From Thereva unica (lineage: Eukaryota; Arthropoda; Insecta; Diptera; Therevidae), in contig OX465282.1 in assembly GCA_949987705.1 (NCBI GenBank), forward strand, positions 42,124,039 to 42,188,038: a stretch of 64,000 nt of DNA, given 5' to 3'. Shown piece by piece: positions 1 to 12,013 of this stretch. The position numbers were made by a program, and so were the translations under genes. Positions within the stretch are counted from its first letter, which is position 1, and the number at the start of each line of letters is the position of its first letter. Below the pieces are notes generated by a model. The model was given only the letters and a program-made list of their open reading frames with translations. It did not search any database and was not told the DNA's origin.

Positions 1-506
1 CCGCTAAGAGCAAGGTAGCGCCTATGAAAACAGTCTCCTTGCCAAGACTGGAATTATGCGGAGCACACTTATTGGCCAAATTGCTGGCACAAGTTAGAGA
101 TGATATGAAATTCGAGCGATCATCGACATACGCATGGACCGACTCCACAATCGTCATCGCCTGGTTGAGAAAACGTCCATCATCATGGGAAACATTTGTG
201 GCCAACAGAGTTTCACAGATACACCAACTAGTCGAACAAAGTATCTGGAACCATGTCCGCACAGAGGAGAATCCTGCAGATTGCGCTACACAAGGATTAC
301 CCCCAAGTGACCTCAAACAACACCAATTATGGTGGGTCGGTCCGAAATGGCTCACACAATCAAAGGAAAATTGGCCCATGCAGAAAGAGATTCCGGAGAC
401 CACGACGGGACAACGAAAAGGTACAACGCAAATCATTGGGAGTTTGGCCGTGGATAGCAAAGTGTTCGGACGTGTGCTGATCCGGTCCCTAATCCGGCCG
501 CGTTAA
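1..506 (+). pseudogene. BEL/Pao retrotransposon pol fragment (RNase H region)
   Basis: The open frame runs in from the left edge (frame of position 3) and stops at 504-506. It reads as the RNase H part of a BEL/Pao polyprotein: a [20 protein letters not shown] block, then [21 protein letters not shown] and [10 protein letters not shown], ending in LWWVGPKWL. The TDS acidic residue and the NPAD block are family hallmarks. RT and protease would lie outside the window. After about position 420 the protein no longer resembles the family and ends where LINE sequence begins. A second BEL fragment (24,396-24,730) starts a little further along the same polyprotein, so both are probably halves of one interrupted copy; that is an inference. 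Confidence 0.85.
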
Positions 507-3500
507 AAAAAAAAGAAATAAAATAAAATCCAAATTTTTTTTTTTGTGTTTGAAAGTGAAAACAGCGTCCACAAAAAAATAAAAAACAACAACAACAACA
601 TAAAAGAAATTTACGCGCGCAGTGTAAAGCGAAGGCCTCATCACCCTTCCAAAGACAAGCGACCGACGAACTACACAAAGTAAGTTCCCTTTGCTCCCTA
701 CCCTCACTCAATTCACGGACCTGCAGGTGTCGCGCCCAAAATCTGTCGGTCGATGAAATTTGCCCCGTTTCAAAAGGCATAACACTTTAACGCAGGCAGA
801 TTTCATTGACTCTGATGGTTGCGACGGTTGTAATTCCGGGAAATATCAATAAGAATGTGGCGATTGAACCCGCGCAACCGAAGTCAAACTTTGTTTTTGA
901 CCTCTGTAACATCCGTGGACTTCATGCGAACTTTTCTTTTGTTGAGTGCCACTTGTTGACATATAAACCCCCAATCTTCGCACTAAGTGAAACCCAAATA
1001 TCACCCGATAATGACTTAGGTCATTACCAGGTATCGGGGTTCACTTTAGTGCACAATCTCTCCCCCCATAGGGGTATCGCCATCTATGTTAGGGATGACG
1101 TGGCTTTTTATAAAATAAATTCAAGCACGACTTCAGATTTTAATTATTTTTGGATTAAAATCATTTTCCAAAGCCACGTCATATTCTTCTGCTTCCTATA
1201 CAGAAGCCCTAACATAAGTAACGAAGCCTCCACCTTATCTTTTGATACTATTTCCGAACAAATCTCGGGATTTTTATCGTCCAATCCTGAGTGTGAAATC
1301 ATCGTTGCGGGTGATTTCAATGTTCACAATGTAAACTGGCTGACTTACTCAAATGGCACCAGTGCTTCTGGCAAGGACGTCGAGCTCTTTGCAGACATCA
1401 ATAACTTGCATCAAATTGTGGATCATCCCACAAGAGTCTCTGATGCTGCTGGTCAAGGAAGATATCTCCTTGATCTTTTCCTTACTTCTCATCCAGCGCG
1501 ATATACCGTCACAGTTGATTCACCTCTCGGCAATTCGGACCACTGCTTAGTTAGCGCTAGCTTCCCATTCAAATTTCCCACCCCTCCCAAACCAGTTAAA
1601 AGAACTGTATGGCATTATGGGAAGGCTAATTGGCTGGGGCTTATTAATTTTTTCCAATCTACTGACTGGAACCTGTGTTTCCGAAACAAAAACGTCAACG
1701 CTGCCGCTATCCGTATCTCTAGGATCATACAGGCAGGAATGCATTTGTTTATTTCTCATACAACTAAATCTGTGAAGGCTAGGCCCAACAGATGGTTTAA
1801 TCAGGAATGTATGAATGCAATCAGAAACAAAGAAGCCGCCTTTCGAGCTTACAAGAGCTCCCCGAGTGAATCGCTCCGTTTAGAGTATATAAAACTGAGA
1901 AATTCGTGCAAAGTCACCATCAGGAAGTCAAAAATTCATTTGACAACAAATTGAGAAGTAAACTCCTTAATGCAACCTCTGGTAGCAAGAACTTCTGGTC
2001 CTTGGTAACCTCCATCAAGAAGAATTTCACTTCATCCACAACTCCTTCATTCATCCACGATGAGAAGGTGATAACAGACAGAAAATCCAAGGCCGATTTA
2101 TTAGCATCTCTGTTTGCTGCCAATTCTTCTTTACCCCAAACTGATATGCTACCCCCAGTTCTCGAGCACAGCGCTCATTTAATGCCCAGGGTTTTCTTCA
2201 GAACTCGCGAGGTGTACAGGTGCCTCAAGGAGCTCGATGTCAATAAATGCACTGGACCCGATAATATACCCCCTGTCGTCTTAAAACAATGCGCATCACC
2301 TTTGGCTAAACCTCTGCGCAAACTTTTTGCTCTATCATACTCCTCCGGAGTTTACCCAGACTCCTGAAAACTTGCCCATGTCCAGCCAATACCGAAAAAA
2401 GGTAACTCCAGCCTTCCCTCCAACTACCGTCCAATAGCAATTACTTCTATTCTCTCCAAAACCATGGAGACGATAATTAACAAAAAGCTAATGGGATACC
2501 TAGAATCCAACCAACTTATCAACGACAAACAATACGGCTTCCGACAAAAAAGATCCACTGGTGATCTTTTAGTTTGCCTTACCGAACACCTCAGCCGTAG
2601 TCTGCATGGATCCGGTGAGTCTAGTCTGGTTGCTCTAGATATCTCCAAGGCTTTTGATAGAGTATGGCACTCAGCCTTGTTAGCTAAACTCAAAGCTATT
2701 GGAATTGACTCGCTTCTGTATAAGTGGGTTGAAAGTTTCCTTTCCGGCCGTTCAATTAAGGTGGTATTGGATGGCGTCAAATCTGAATCTCACCCCATTT
2801 CTGCGGGGGTCCCCCAGGGTTCAATTTTATCACCGGCCCTATTTCTCATCTTTATAAATGACCTACTTTCAATCCCCTCCAACCCACTTCTCAGCTTCGC
2901 TGACGACGGTACTTTACGTTACTCGTACAGCTACGATACAAGACAGACTCATGCCAGATCCTGTCTTGATGATCGGGAAATTATGTCCATCTCTGTTAAT
3001 AACGACATTGAACTCATTCTAGAGTGGGGAAAGAACAATCGTGTTGATTTCAACCCCGACAAAACCAAGCACTGTCTTATTTCAAAGAAAAAGATCAACA
3101 CCTCACCATCCTTGAAAGTGGATGACGTGGTACTAAAGGCCGATCCATCCCTACACATCCTAGGAGTGACATTAGCCAAAGACTTGCGATGGAATGACCA
3201 CATATTCCAAATCGCAAAACAAGGATCCCAGTGCTTGGGATTTCTTAAGAGGTGCAAGTTCCTCCTCCAGCCATCGGCCCGTGCTGTTATTTATAAATCC
3301 TACATTCGGCCCCTTCTCGAATACAACTCCCTCGTTTGGGGCGGCGCTCCATTAACCACCTTGGCATGGTTAGATAAGGTCCAAAAAAGGGCCCTTAAGT
3401 TAATTAATGACGATACCGCTTGCTCCACCATCGACCCCTGAAGCCACCGTAGGAATGTAGCAGCACTGACCAAATTTTATCGCTACTATCATAGTGACTG

Positions 3501-3898
3501 TTCCTCCGAGCTAAACGCTCTCCTGCCTCCACGGCAATCCTATACCCGCAACACCAGATTAGCCCACTCGTCTCACTCCCTCCACCTGCAACTCCCCCTT
3601 TCACGCACTCAACAAGATATGAATTCGTTTGTAAATAGAACAACTCGACTGTGGAATAATCTCTCGCAGTCGGTATTTCCGAGCTCCTACAACATCCAAG
3701 AGTTCAAACGCAGGGTTCATCACCACCTTCTTCAATACCCCCCCGTACCTTTATAATCCTTACCCTATTCCCCCTCCCTCCCTCCCGTACTAAGCTTACT
3801 GCTAGACATTGCACCATGACGTGACAAATGACATGACGGACTAGTAGTACAAAGGGTGACTCCTGAGCTTAGCACTGCCACATAAAAAAAAAAAAAAT
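507..3898 (+). mobile_element. Non-LTR retrotransposon (LINE, jockey/CR1-type), degraded
   Basis: The element holds an endonuclease-RT frame (806-3756), a short 3' UTR and an A tail (about 3885-3898). The 3' UTR from about 3790 (GCTAGACATTGCACCATGA ... GACGGACT ... AGTACAAAGGG ... CACAT-A-tail) reappears on the minus strand at 37,130-37,190, which shows that both LINEs are one family. The 5' boundary is not certain: 507-805 is A-rich followed by unique sequence that I take as 5' UTR or the end of an ORF1 region. The A tail abuts gypsy LTR sequence at 3899, and I could not find a target duplication. Confidence 0.75.
806..3756 (+). pseudogene. LINE ORF2 (endonuclease-reverse transcriptase), broken in three places
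   Basis: The N-terminal part (806 to about 1930) is an apurinic-type endonuclease: NIRGL, ALSETQ, GIAIYVRDD, LYRSPN, VAGDFNVHN and GNSDHCLV are visible. The RT (about 2200-3150) shows GPDNIPPVVLK, NYRPIA, YGFRQKRST, ALDISKAFDRVWH, SAGVPQGSILSPALF and the catalytic box as FADDGTL. The C-terminal part runs to the TAA at 3754-3756 and aligns with the minus-strand copy. Breaks: a frame change near 1930, an in-frame TGA at 2365-2367 in the motif before PIPKKG, and an in-frame TGA at 3439-3441. The copy cannot make a full protein. The FADD box instead of YADD is shared by both copies, so it belongs to the family and is not damage. Confidence 0.85.
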
Positions 3899-6613
3899 CG
3901 GCACGACTTGCGATGCTCAAGCTAGCTCGCCGGATGGGGTGGGGTTCGTGATGCAGAGATGCGGAGGGGGTGACAGTTAAACTGTTTAAAAAACTCGTGC
4001 CATTTAACCGAATTAAACGAAAGAAAGGGCGATAAGGGGTCACTTGAGCCGTCCGGGACCAACGAGAGGGGGGTCAAGAAGGGAGAGAGGAATGGTGGTC
4101 AATGGGCACCAGTCATGTTTGGGCTGTCTTATATAAGATCATGCAAAAGAGGTGGAGATCACTTACCTTTGTTAGGGTCATCCTTAATCCTGAGGGCCAC
4201 ACGGGGGGGTTTAGCCGGTCATTGTATAGGCTACTTCTTTAATTTTGTTCGTTTTTAATTATTTGATTTATTTTGGTTTCTTATTTATTCATCTTTCTTT
4301 TTTTTTCATTTACTTTGTTCTTCTTATTTATTCATTTAGTTATTTTTCTTATTTACATACATACACTCCCACATGCATACACATTCACACCCACATTCAT
4401 TCATTTATGTATATTAACTTTTTTGTTTATTTATTTCTTTATATTTAGTTATAAAATTTAGCAATTTTATCTTATTCAATTTTAGCTTAGCTTTTTTTTT
4501 GTGCTGTTTTGCTCAAAAAATTAAAATACTTCAGTATATTTCAGAGCAGAGAGCCTTAATTAAATCTTGATTATAATGCCCAAGCTTCACAGAAATACTA
4601 GATATTATTTACTACACAAGTTCGACAATTCTTTTCTTAACGGATTAATAGCGAGAAAATTTTTCAGATTGTCTATCGTGAATATGAGGGCGAAGGCTTG
4701 GTATTCTTAAAAGAAGTCTCAAAATTTTACTGAAAACAAATCCACGGCCCCGTCGTCATAGCGTTGACATGCTATCACTTAAAACGAATTATTTGCATTT
4801 ATTGATAATATATATCACCATTTATAATAACTATCTATTTAAACATCACTATTTTTGTTTAGTCAAAACGCGATATCTCCCTCAAATTAAGGATTAATTA
4901 CCCGAAAGACAAGCCCCAACAATCCGCATGGAACTCCACTTTTTCGCCAACTCCCGTTTTTTTCTCTACCGCGACCCCTCCTCGTAAAAAAAAACTCCCG
5001 CGCGAACGTCCGAAGCGAGACGACAGGACCAGAAGCATCAACAAATTAACATCCAATTTATATTTATTTGCGCCTTAATTTTTGTCTAAATTTCATATCG
5101 TAAATAGATGCGTTATAAACCATTATTTTTTTTTTTATTTTTCTTGTTTTCAATATCTATAAAATTGTTACTTCATTTGTTTTTTGTTCATTATTATGTA
5201 CATCATAAGCACTGTTATTTATTTCAATCTTGCTGAATGTGTGTGTGTGTGTGTTTTGTCGTGTGCGTGTTCCAATGAGTAAAGAGGAAGCTGTTAACTG
5301 TTATACAAATGACCCAAATCCCTAACGGTATTCATTTAGATTTTTTTTTCGCATTTCATTGGTTTTTTTTTTTTTCAAACAAAATCTAGTTTTTACACTA
5401 TATTAAAATATTTATAGAGGAGCACCACTTCCTCGATACCGATACATATTGAAATCGATTTAACCTTTTCCCATTGATTTATTTATGAACAAAATTTTTC
5501 ACGTATCGACACAAAAATTCAAAATATGCACTAATTTTAGACTAATGATTCATTCAAATTGCAATCAGCGTTTTCTTGATAGACGCCCTTTAAATATCAA
5601 TTACAGGATTTCACACGAAACTTTTCCAGGAAAAATTACTTTACGTCTTTAAAGTTAAACAAGACAAACTTCGCACAACTCCGCGCGACCGTCCGAAGCG
5701 AGACGACATTTCTCCCTTAAAATTAACCCACTTCACTATCCTATGTCGGGATTGGAAATTCCACTTCTATAAGATTTCATTAAATAAATATTTTGTTTTT
5801 GGGAATGCAAAATTATTCACGTTATCACCATCAGAAAAGGAAAAATTACTTGCCCAAAATGTTCTTTCTATATTCCGTTATTTGACCACGTTATCGCCAT
5901 TTTAACTCTTATAAATTTTTGAAAGAAAATAACCTCAAAACTCAAATTCCATGCTTTAACTATCACCGACGTTACTTTACTCGCTTTCTATTTAAATGAG
6001 CCCAAAAATTAAAGTTTAAGTGGATTTTAAACAACGAAAACTGCTCCATTTAGTATTCCTTCGCGATCATCACTACTCTATATGACTTGCAAAAAAAAAC
6101 CACTAGTATAAAATTTCCTGTTGGTCACTAAATGAAGCTTAGTAATAAGATATCGTATATAAAGCCACCATAAAAATAATGCTACGTTATCACCCGAAAA
6201 CTGTCAAAAAAAATCAAAACCCGACGACGAAAACTATTCCAGGCAAACTCATCGCCTTCCTCTCGGTGACCAACTTCGACCGCTCACCAGCAAAATCAAA
6301 AACTGTCTATCATCACCAAAAAATTCTTCCCCCATCCATCACCGGCCCCGATCAACACCGTTAGCCTGCATTCCTCTGCATTTCATTGTATTTCTTATAT
6401 TTATTGGGCCAGGAAGTTGCCAGATCAAGATTAAAAAAAAATTTTATGAACTGATTTGTGGAATCAGCCAACAAGTGGAGGCCTTGTGGCCATTTATTTA
6501 TTTATTTATTTTTTTTTTTTTTTGATTTTGAGTTAGTAAATTTGTGTCCGAAGTTCGGTTGTGGGGGTAATTTAATGCGCTTTTGAGGCTTGCTCCATGG
6601 GGCGGCCGTTACA
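3899..6613 (-). repeat. Long LTR of gypsy-1, truncated copy (probable 3' LTR)
   Basis: This block repeats 19,277-21,990 in the same orientation with only scattered substitutions and small indels (for example, about a dozen bases present near 4970 are missing in the other copy). Read on the minus strand it begins TGTAACGGCCGCC at 6613. The last ~175 bp of the LTR, present in the other copy, are missing here because the LINE A tail ends at 3898. The position downstream of gypsy-1 pol and the same orientation as the 5' LTR fit a 3' LTR. Against that, the bases just outside 6613 do not look like a polypurine tract on the minus strand. Short ORFs inside are AT-rich and look non-coding. Confidence 0.65.
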
Positions 6614-6713
6614 ACACGCGCTACTTAGACGCCGCCAGGGGAGAGGGAGCGCGAAAAAAAAGAAACGGACGGACGGTTTACAAGGTTAAGGTTTCATACG
6701 CAACGTGGGGCTG

Positions 6714-7048
6714 AAGCTGGTGACATATCCAAGCCGTACATGCATTGCATTCAGAGGCTCCATGAAATCCGACGAATTTCCTCTGACATAATATTACATG
6801 GTTGCGTTCCGTGCCGGTTTTCACACATAGCCCGAAAATCTAAGTAACGTGTTCATGTGTTTGTGTGCTTATGCTTGTGTGTGCTAACTCGAATGCGGCA
6901 ATGCAGAAAAAGTTGAAAGTAGCCCGACCTTTGCGTGGCATGCCTTCCATTCACGGGATATTCCGTCAGCTCGCATTTGAATACACACACTTCTATATTA
7001 TCTGTCAACGAATGCAATGCATGTACGGCTTGGATATGTCACCAGCTT
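6714..7048. mobile_element. Small foldback element with 39-bp perfect terminal inverted repeats
   Basis: Bases 6714-6752 (AAGCTGGTGACATATCCAAG...) are the exact reverse complement of 7010-7048. About 257 bp separate the arms, and there is no sizeable ORF. The size and arms fit a non-autonomous DNA transposon (MITE). It splits a tRNA-Lys-like sequence, as expected for an insertion. The superfamily is not recognised, because a target duplication cannot be separated from the arms. Confidence 0.55.
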
Positions 7049-7106
7049 GACCCACCCCTGAGATTAAGAGTCTCACGCTCTACCGACTGAGCCAGCCGGG
7101 CCCATT
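7049..7106 (-). pseudogene. tRNA-Lys-like remnant (5' two thirds)
   Basis: On the minus strand this reads GCCCGGCTGGCTCAGTCGG, TAGAGCGTGAGACTCTTAAT and CTCAGGGGTGGGTC. That corresponds to the acceptor, D-arm and anticodon arm (loop CTCTTAA, anticodon CTT) of a tRNA-Lys. The T-arm is interrupted. A matching 3' end (GCCCCACGTTGCG on the minus strand) lies at about 6700-6712 beyond the foldback element. The acceptor halves do not pair well, so this is a tRNA-derived SINE head or dead tRNA gene, not a working tRNA. Confidence 0.6.
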
Positions 7107-8644
7107 AATCCATACAAATTGACCGCACTTTGCTTACGATCAAAAATGATGATTCTTCACCTAGGACTCCCGCTGTGTTGCCAAGGCGATGTGTAGGTCT
7201 TCTATGGTCTTTAAGTTTAGGAGCTGCCTGAATCATTACTAGTTTCTGCTTCAACGAGGTCGACTATCTTCCTATCACAAGTACCCTTCGGACTATCGCG
7301 CTCGTCAACAGCCTCTGGAACATCCAAGCACCATGCGTTCCCTGTTTGCTTCTAGGACGTGGCTAGCGTGCCAACAAGAGCATAAAGGTTATCTGTGTAG
7401 TATTGGAATCATAGGCGAACGTCTTACAGGGTGGGCCTCGTGAGCTTTGGATGTCAGGGTGATAGGGGAACTGAGTCGAGGCTATACGAACAGAGAGACT
7501 TTTGAATGGCCGCAGCCAGTTATTTCTTTGCTGAACGAGTCATAACCTGCTGGAACACGGTTTTCTTGGCAGCACAGGAGGAGTGCGGACAATATTAAAG
7601 GCGTTAGGTTTGTCAAGTACTGAGGTCCGTATGGCGCAGACACTAGAGCACGAGGCTGGAACCTTCAGTGGGTGGTTGATGCGTCGCGCATGGATCAATG
7701 TCTGGGTTTGCGGCTAATGAAATTGGAGGACCGGGAGAGTTGAATGGAATAGTCGGTGGTAGGCCGGAAAATATTGGGGTGAGGTCATCTATTGGGAGGT
7801 CATGAACCATCCAACGAGTACGAGTTCCTTTTTCTTTTTCTGGTACTTTCCATAATGACAAATATATTTAATTATTCTTCTGTTTTATACTTATATCAAA
7901 AGTGAAATAATAAAAGAGATAAAAATAAAAATTAAAATGAAAAATTTACAAAAACTATTTTACCATAACCATAGTACAAATACATTTTCTCCATCCGAAC
8001 CATTAATTATAAAAAGGATTACTTTTATTAACTGAGAAAAGAAAAACTCTTGTAAGTTAGATTAACTGTTATTCATCAATAAAAATCAATAGAAAATCAA
8101 TAGAGAAGAATTTGGAATTAAAATTTCTTAATATTTTGGTTTTTGTTTCAACACAAACATCGTTATCGAAAAAAAATACAATAGATCTATATTATTAAAC
8201 ATGCCACAACAGCAACTCAACCAAGTTACAACCGAGCTACAATCAAGAAGACGTCTACCTGAAAACTTGGCCCCAGACGGCCAAGTACAACAAGGTTGGT
8301 GTACCATCCGCTAGGGAAGCTACCTAAGCGGACCTCGACGGGTACCCTATTGTTAACCGGTTAAGCCGGCGAGATGCCTTATTAGGGCTACTCGGGGGGG
8401 GGGTCGTATTTGCTTCATGGACCTAGGCTAAAACGCGTCACAAGCCTGATCGAACTCTAGAGGGACTTCGCACATCCGTTGGGAAGATCGAGGCAATTCC
8501 ACATTGTCCCGAAGGGTCCCACTGAGCGCGAGGTCTCTCGCTCGGAAGATGTCTCCTGCCTCAGGGACTCAATCCACCGACAATACCACATTGTCGTCGT
8601 CTTGAGCCCTTGATCCACGAGGTCACCTTCCACTACTCAGCCCG

Positions 8645-11600
8645 TCAGGCTTTGAGATCTTTGGCGTGGTAAATACCGATAGGCTTCCCTTTCAGGTCTT
8701 CTAACTCATATCTCCCACTCCCAAGCTTTCGCCTCACGCGAGCTTTCATGAATTTATCTGCTAATTTTGCTCTAAATTGTTCAACCTTGTTGCTTACAGG
8801 GAAGGTTCGGCGGTAAACCACTTGGCCGGGCGAGAACTCTACTGCTCTGCAGCGCAGATTGTAGTGTTTCTCATGTCTCGTGTGGGCCGCGGCCAAGTGA
8901 TGTTCTATCCGGTCCCGTCGGGGCTGCCATCGGTCTACTGCCGGAACTACGGTTATATCTCCCTCTTTCAAGGCACCTAAGGTCTTCAAGATAGGGTACG
9001 CGGATCCGTGCCGGATCATTGGACACCCGAACAGGGCCTGGTATGGGGAGGTGCCAATGGACGTGTGATGGGCGCTTCGTAGGGCACATTCAATTGCAGA
9101 CAGGTGTAGGTCCCAATCCCGATGATCTTCTTTCAAATATGCTCGGATAGCAGCTAATACTGAGCGGTTCACCCTCTCGGAAGCGTTGGCTTGAGGGGAA
9201 TAGATAGCAGTGAGTTGGTGTTTGATGCCGTAATCGGACAACAGCTTCGCAAATTCTTTGGAGGTAAAATGACTTCCATTATCAGAAAATATCACCTCGG
9301 GGACTCCGAAGGTGTGGAAGATCTGATGTTCAAGGAAATTCACGGCAGCTTTGGAGGTTTCGCCTACTACGGGGTGGAGAAAACTGAATTTGGAGAACGC
9401 GTCTAGTACTACCAGCACAGCCGTGTGGCCTTTCTTCGTCCTAATCGACGTATAAGAGTTGAAAGGGTCGGCACACATCCATGGCTTTACCCATAGGGGG
9501 CCGAAGGGGTGTGTTTGGAGCTTTCGTTTCTTTACATACTTCACAGCTCGCGATGTATTTCCTGACTTGGCTAATCATGCCGGGCCAATAATACTTTTCT
9601 CGGAGGCGTGCAAGGGTCTTGTGAACACCGCCATGGGCAGATTGAGGGGGCCCATGAGCTGACTCGATCAAGGGAGCAGTTAATTCTGCAGGGATCCACA
9701 ATTTCCAAATCAGATCGTCCGTCTCGGGGTCGCCAGTCCGTGGGGCCGAACGGTGGAATACGTATCCCTCCGAAACCTGAAGATCAGGTAACTGCCCAGC
9801 ATCCCTACTGATTCTGTCAGCGAGATGTTGGTAGTCCGCTGATCTGAAGGCGGGGGACGTTAGGTCCACTTCACGACAGAAGGTCACTTCATCGACACAG
9901 TCGACTCGTGATAATGCGTCCGGCACCACGTTTTGACTACCCTTGCGGTGCTCCACCGCGCTAGGCGACCGTTTAGGTCGGTCTGGCTCATGAGCCACCT
10001 CAAGCTGGCATGGTCGGTAATTATAGTGAAGGGCTGCCCTTCCACATACGCCCGGAACTTTTTAACGCTCAGCACCGCCGCGTAGCACTCGAGTTCCGTG
10101 ATGGAATAATTACGCTGGGCGCTGTTGAGCTTCTTAGAGAAATATGCGATGGGATGTTCGTCATCGCCCTGTCTCTGGAAAAGGACACTTCCTACCCCCG
10201 TTTTACTGGCGTCACACTGGATGAAAAAGGGGAGGGAGCAATCTGGGGTAACCAGTAAGGGAGCAGACATCATTAACTTCTTAAGTTCCATGAATGCTTG
10301 TTGGGCTTCGTCGGACCAAGCAAATTTGCCACCCTTTAGGCAGTCCGTGATGGGTGAGGCGATGCTCGCATAGTTGCCTATGAAGCGCCTATACCATCCG
10401 GTCATGCCTAAAAAGCGTCTCACCTGCTTGGCTGACTTTGGAACTGGGAAGTCCCTGATGGCTGCCACCTTGTCGGGGTCCGTTTTTAGGGACCCATCGC
10501 CAATGATGAACCCCAAATATTTCACCTCCCTGACGCAAAACCGGCTCTTGGACAGATTTACTGTCAATCCGGAGCGACGAAGGCAGTCAGCTACCTTTTC
10601 CAACAATTTGAGGTGGGTCTCAAAGTCAGGAGACACCACCAACAAATCGTCTAAGTAGACAAACACATTTTCTCTAAGAGAGCCTGGTATAGGCCAGCAG
10701 ACAAACACATTTTCTCTAAGAGAGCCTGGTATCGCTTTATCCATGAGGCGACACATGCGTTGCGGAGCGTTACAAAGCCCGAACGGCATCACTGTAAATT
10801 GATACAGCGGTCTTCCTGGGACGGTGAAGGCCGTCTTTTCCCTCGACTTTTCCTCTAAGGGAATTTGCCAAAAGGCGTCCTTAAGGTCAATCGCGGAGAT
10901 GAACTTCGTGTCTTGCAAGCGCCCCAGGAGACCGTCTATATGAGGCAGTGGATAGGCATCCTTCACTGTTACTACATTAACCTTGCGGGAGTCCAAACAG
11001 AGGCGGACCTTTCCAGGTTTACGAACCAGGACCACGGGCGAGTTCCATGGGCTGTTGGACTCTTCGATCACACCTAAACTCAACATGCGATCGACCTCCT
11101 CATACATGAGGGCCTGAATGGCGGGAGAGACCGGATAGTGCCTCTGCTTAATAGGCACCGCCTCGCCAGTGTCGATCACATGCTGTTCCAGGTGAGTTCT
11201 GCCGAGTCCACAGGTGTCGAAAGACGGGAACCGCGCTCGGGCCTGGTTCAGTCGCTCCTGTTGAGATTCCTCAAGGTGATGGCAATTGGGATCCTGCTGT
11301 GGGGTATGATGGAGTTCCCCTATTATATGAGGGGCCAACCTAAAGGCCCTCCAAAAATCAACTCCTAGGTAAAGGTTCTGGGCCAAGCCAGGAACTACAT
11401 ATAAGGTCATAGTGATGGTTCTCGATCCATAAGATATTGGGACGGTAATGAAACCGATTACGTCCTTAGGCGTGCCGTCAGCTACCTGGACATCGGCGCG
11501 TAAGCGGTATAGTTTGATGGCCGGGTTCTCCTGGAGGAACAACTCCGCCCCTCTACCCAAGCAACTAATGCTGGCGCCGGTGTCCAGCAGGCCTGTTATG

Positions 11601-12013
11601 GTCACACCTTGAAGCTGTACGTTGACGAAAGGTCGATCATCCCCGTTCTCATGTAATACGGCGGCGACGATCTTTTGACTGTGTGCCCGCTTTTCCATTG
11701 CACATGACCTAATACGCGGGGCTTTGTGAACTGGTGGTTGTTCGCCAACGTCATTAAATATTCGTTTACGGATTCGATAATAATTGGCCCATCGTTGCAT
11801 AAAGGAGGCTCTGGCCTGCGGAGAGGGGAAGGCCGGCAGAGATTCCATTGTCGATAGGTCAGAGATATTAGACAGGCTGGTAGATAAACCCGGTGTAAAG
11901 GGGGAACTTTCAGGGACTAAGTCGGGCGCGAACCTCCCCGGGGCCTCGCACCCAGGTTCCGGTTTCCCGAACAGACTGGACAAGAAGTAGTGTAGACTTC
12001 GGGGCGCCCACAT
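8645..12013 (-). pseudogene. pol: gypsy-1 pol (protease, RT, RNase H, integrase), frame-broken
   Basis: From 12,013 downward: protease (LLDTGASISCL, near residue 141), RT (VRLCLDSRKVN, SAIDLKDAFWQIPL, VMPFGLCNAPQ, catalytic YLDD at 10,656-10,645), RNase H (FIQCDASKTGVGSVLF, TELECYAAV, IITDHASLRWL). A second segment (from about 9998) has the H2C2 zinc region (ESAHGPPQSAHGG ... CEVCKE). A third (9544-8645) has the integrase core (FSDNGSHF, NASERVNRSV). Damage: a 42-bp in-frame tandem duplication just before YLDD (10,658-10,732), a deletion with frameshift at the RNase H end (about 9950-9985), and another at the first integrase Asp block (about 9441-9465). The frame overlaps gag in the -1 frame. 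It is not functional as it stands. Confidence 0.9.

Larger units (their letters stand above)
6614..8644. other. Non-coding stretch between gypsy-1 pol and its 3' LTR
   Basis: No convincing protein gene is present. It contains a foldback element (6714-7048) beside a tRNA-Lys-like remnant (7049-7106), AT-rich sequence (7860-8200), and a 38-codon frame at 8201 (plus strand, MPQQQLNQ...) that I do not recognise. There is no env-like gene. A run of ten G lies near 8394. Confidence 0.5.

Noticed and set aside
4245..4461. Membrane-protein-like frame (FVFNYLIYFGFLF...)
   Set aside because: Product of a T-rich part of the LTR, present in both LTR copies.
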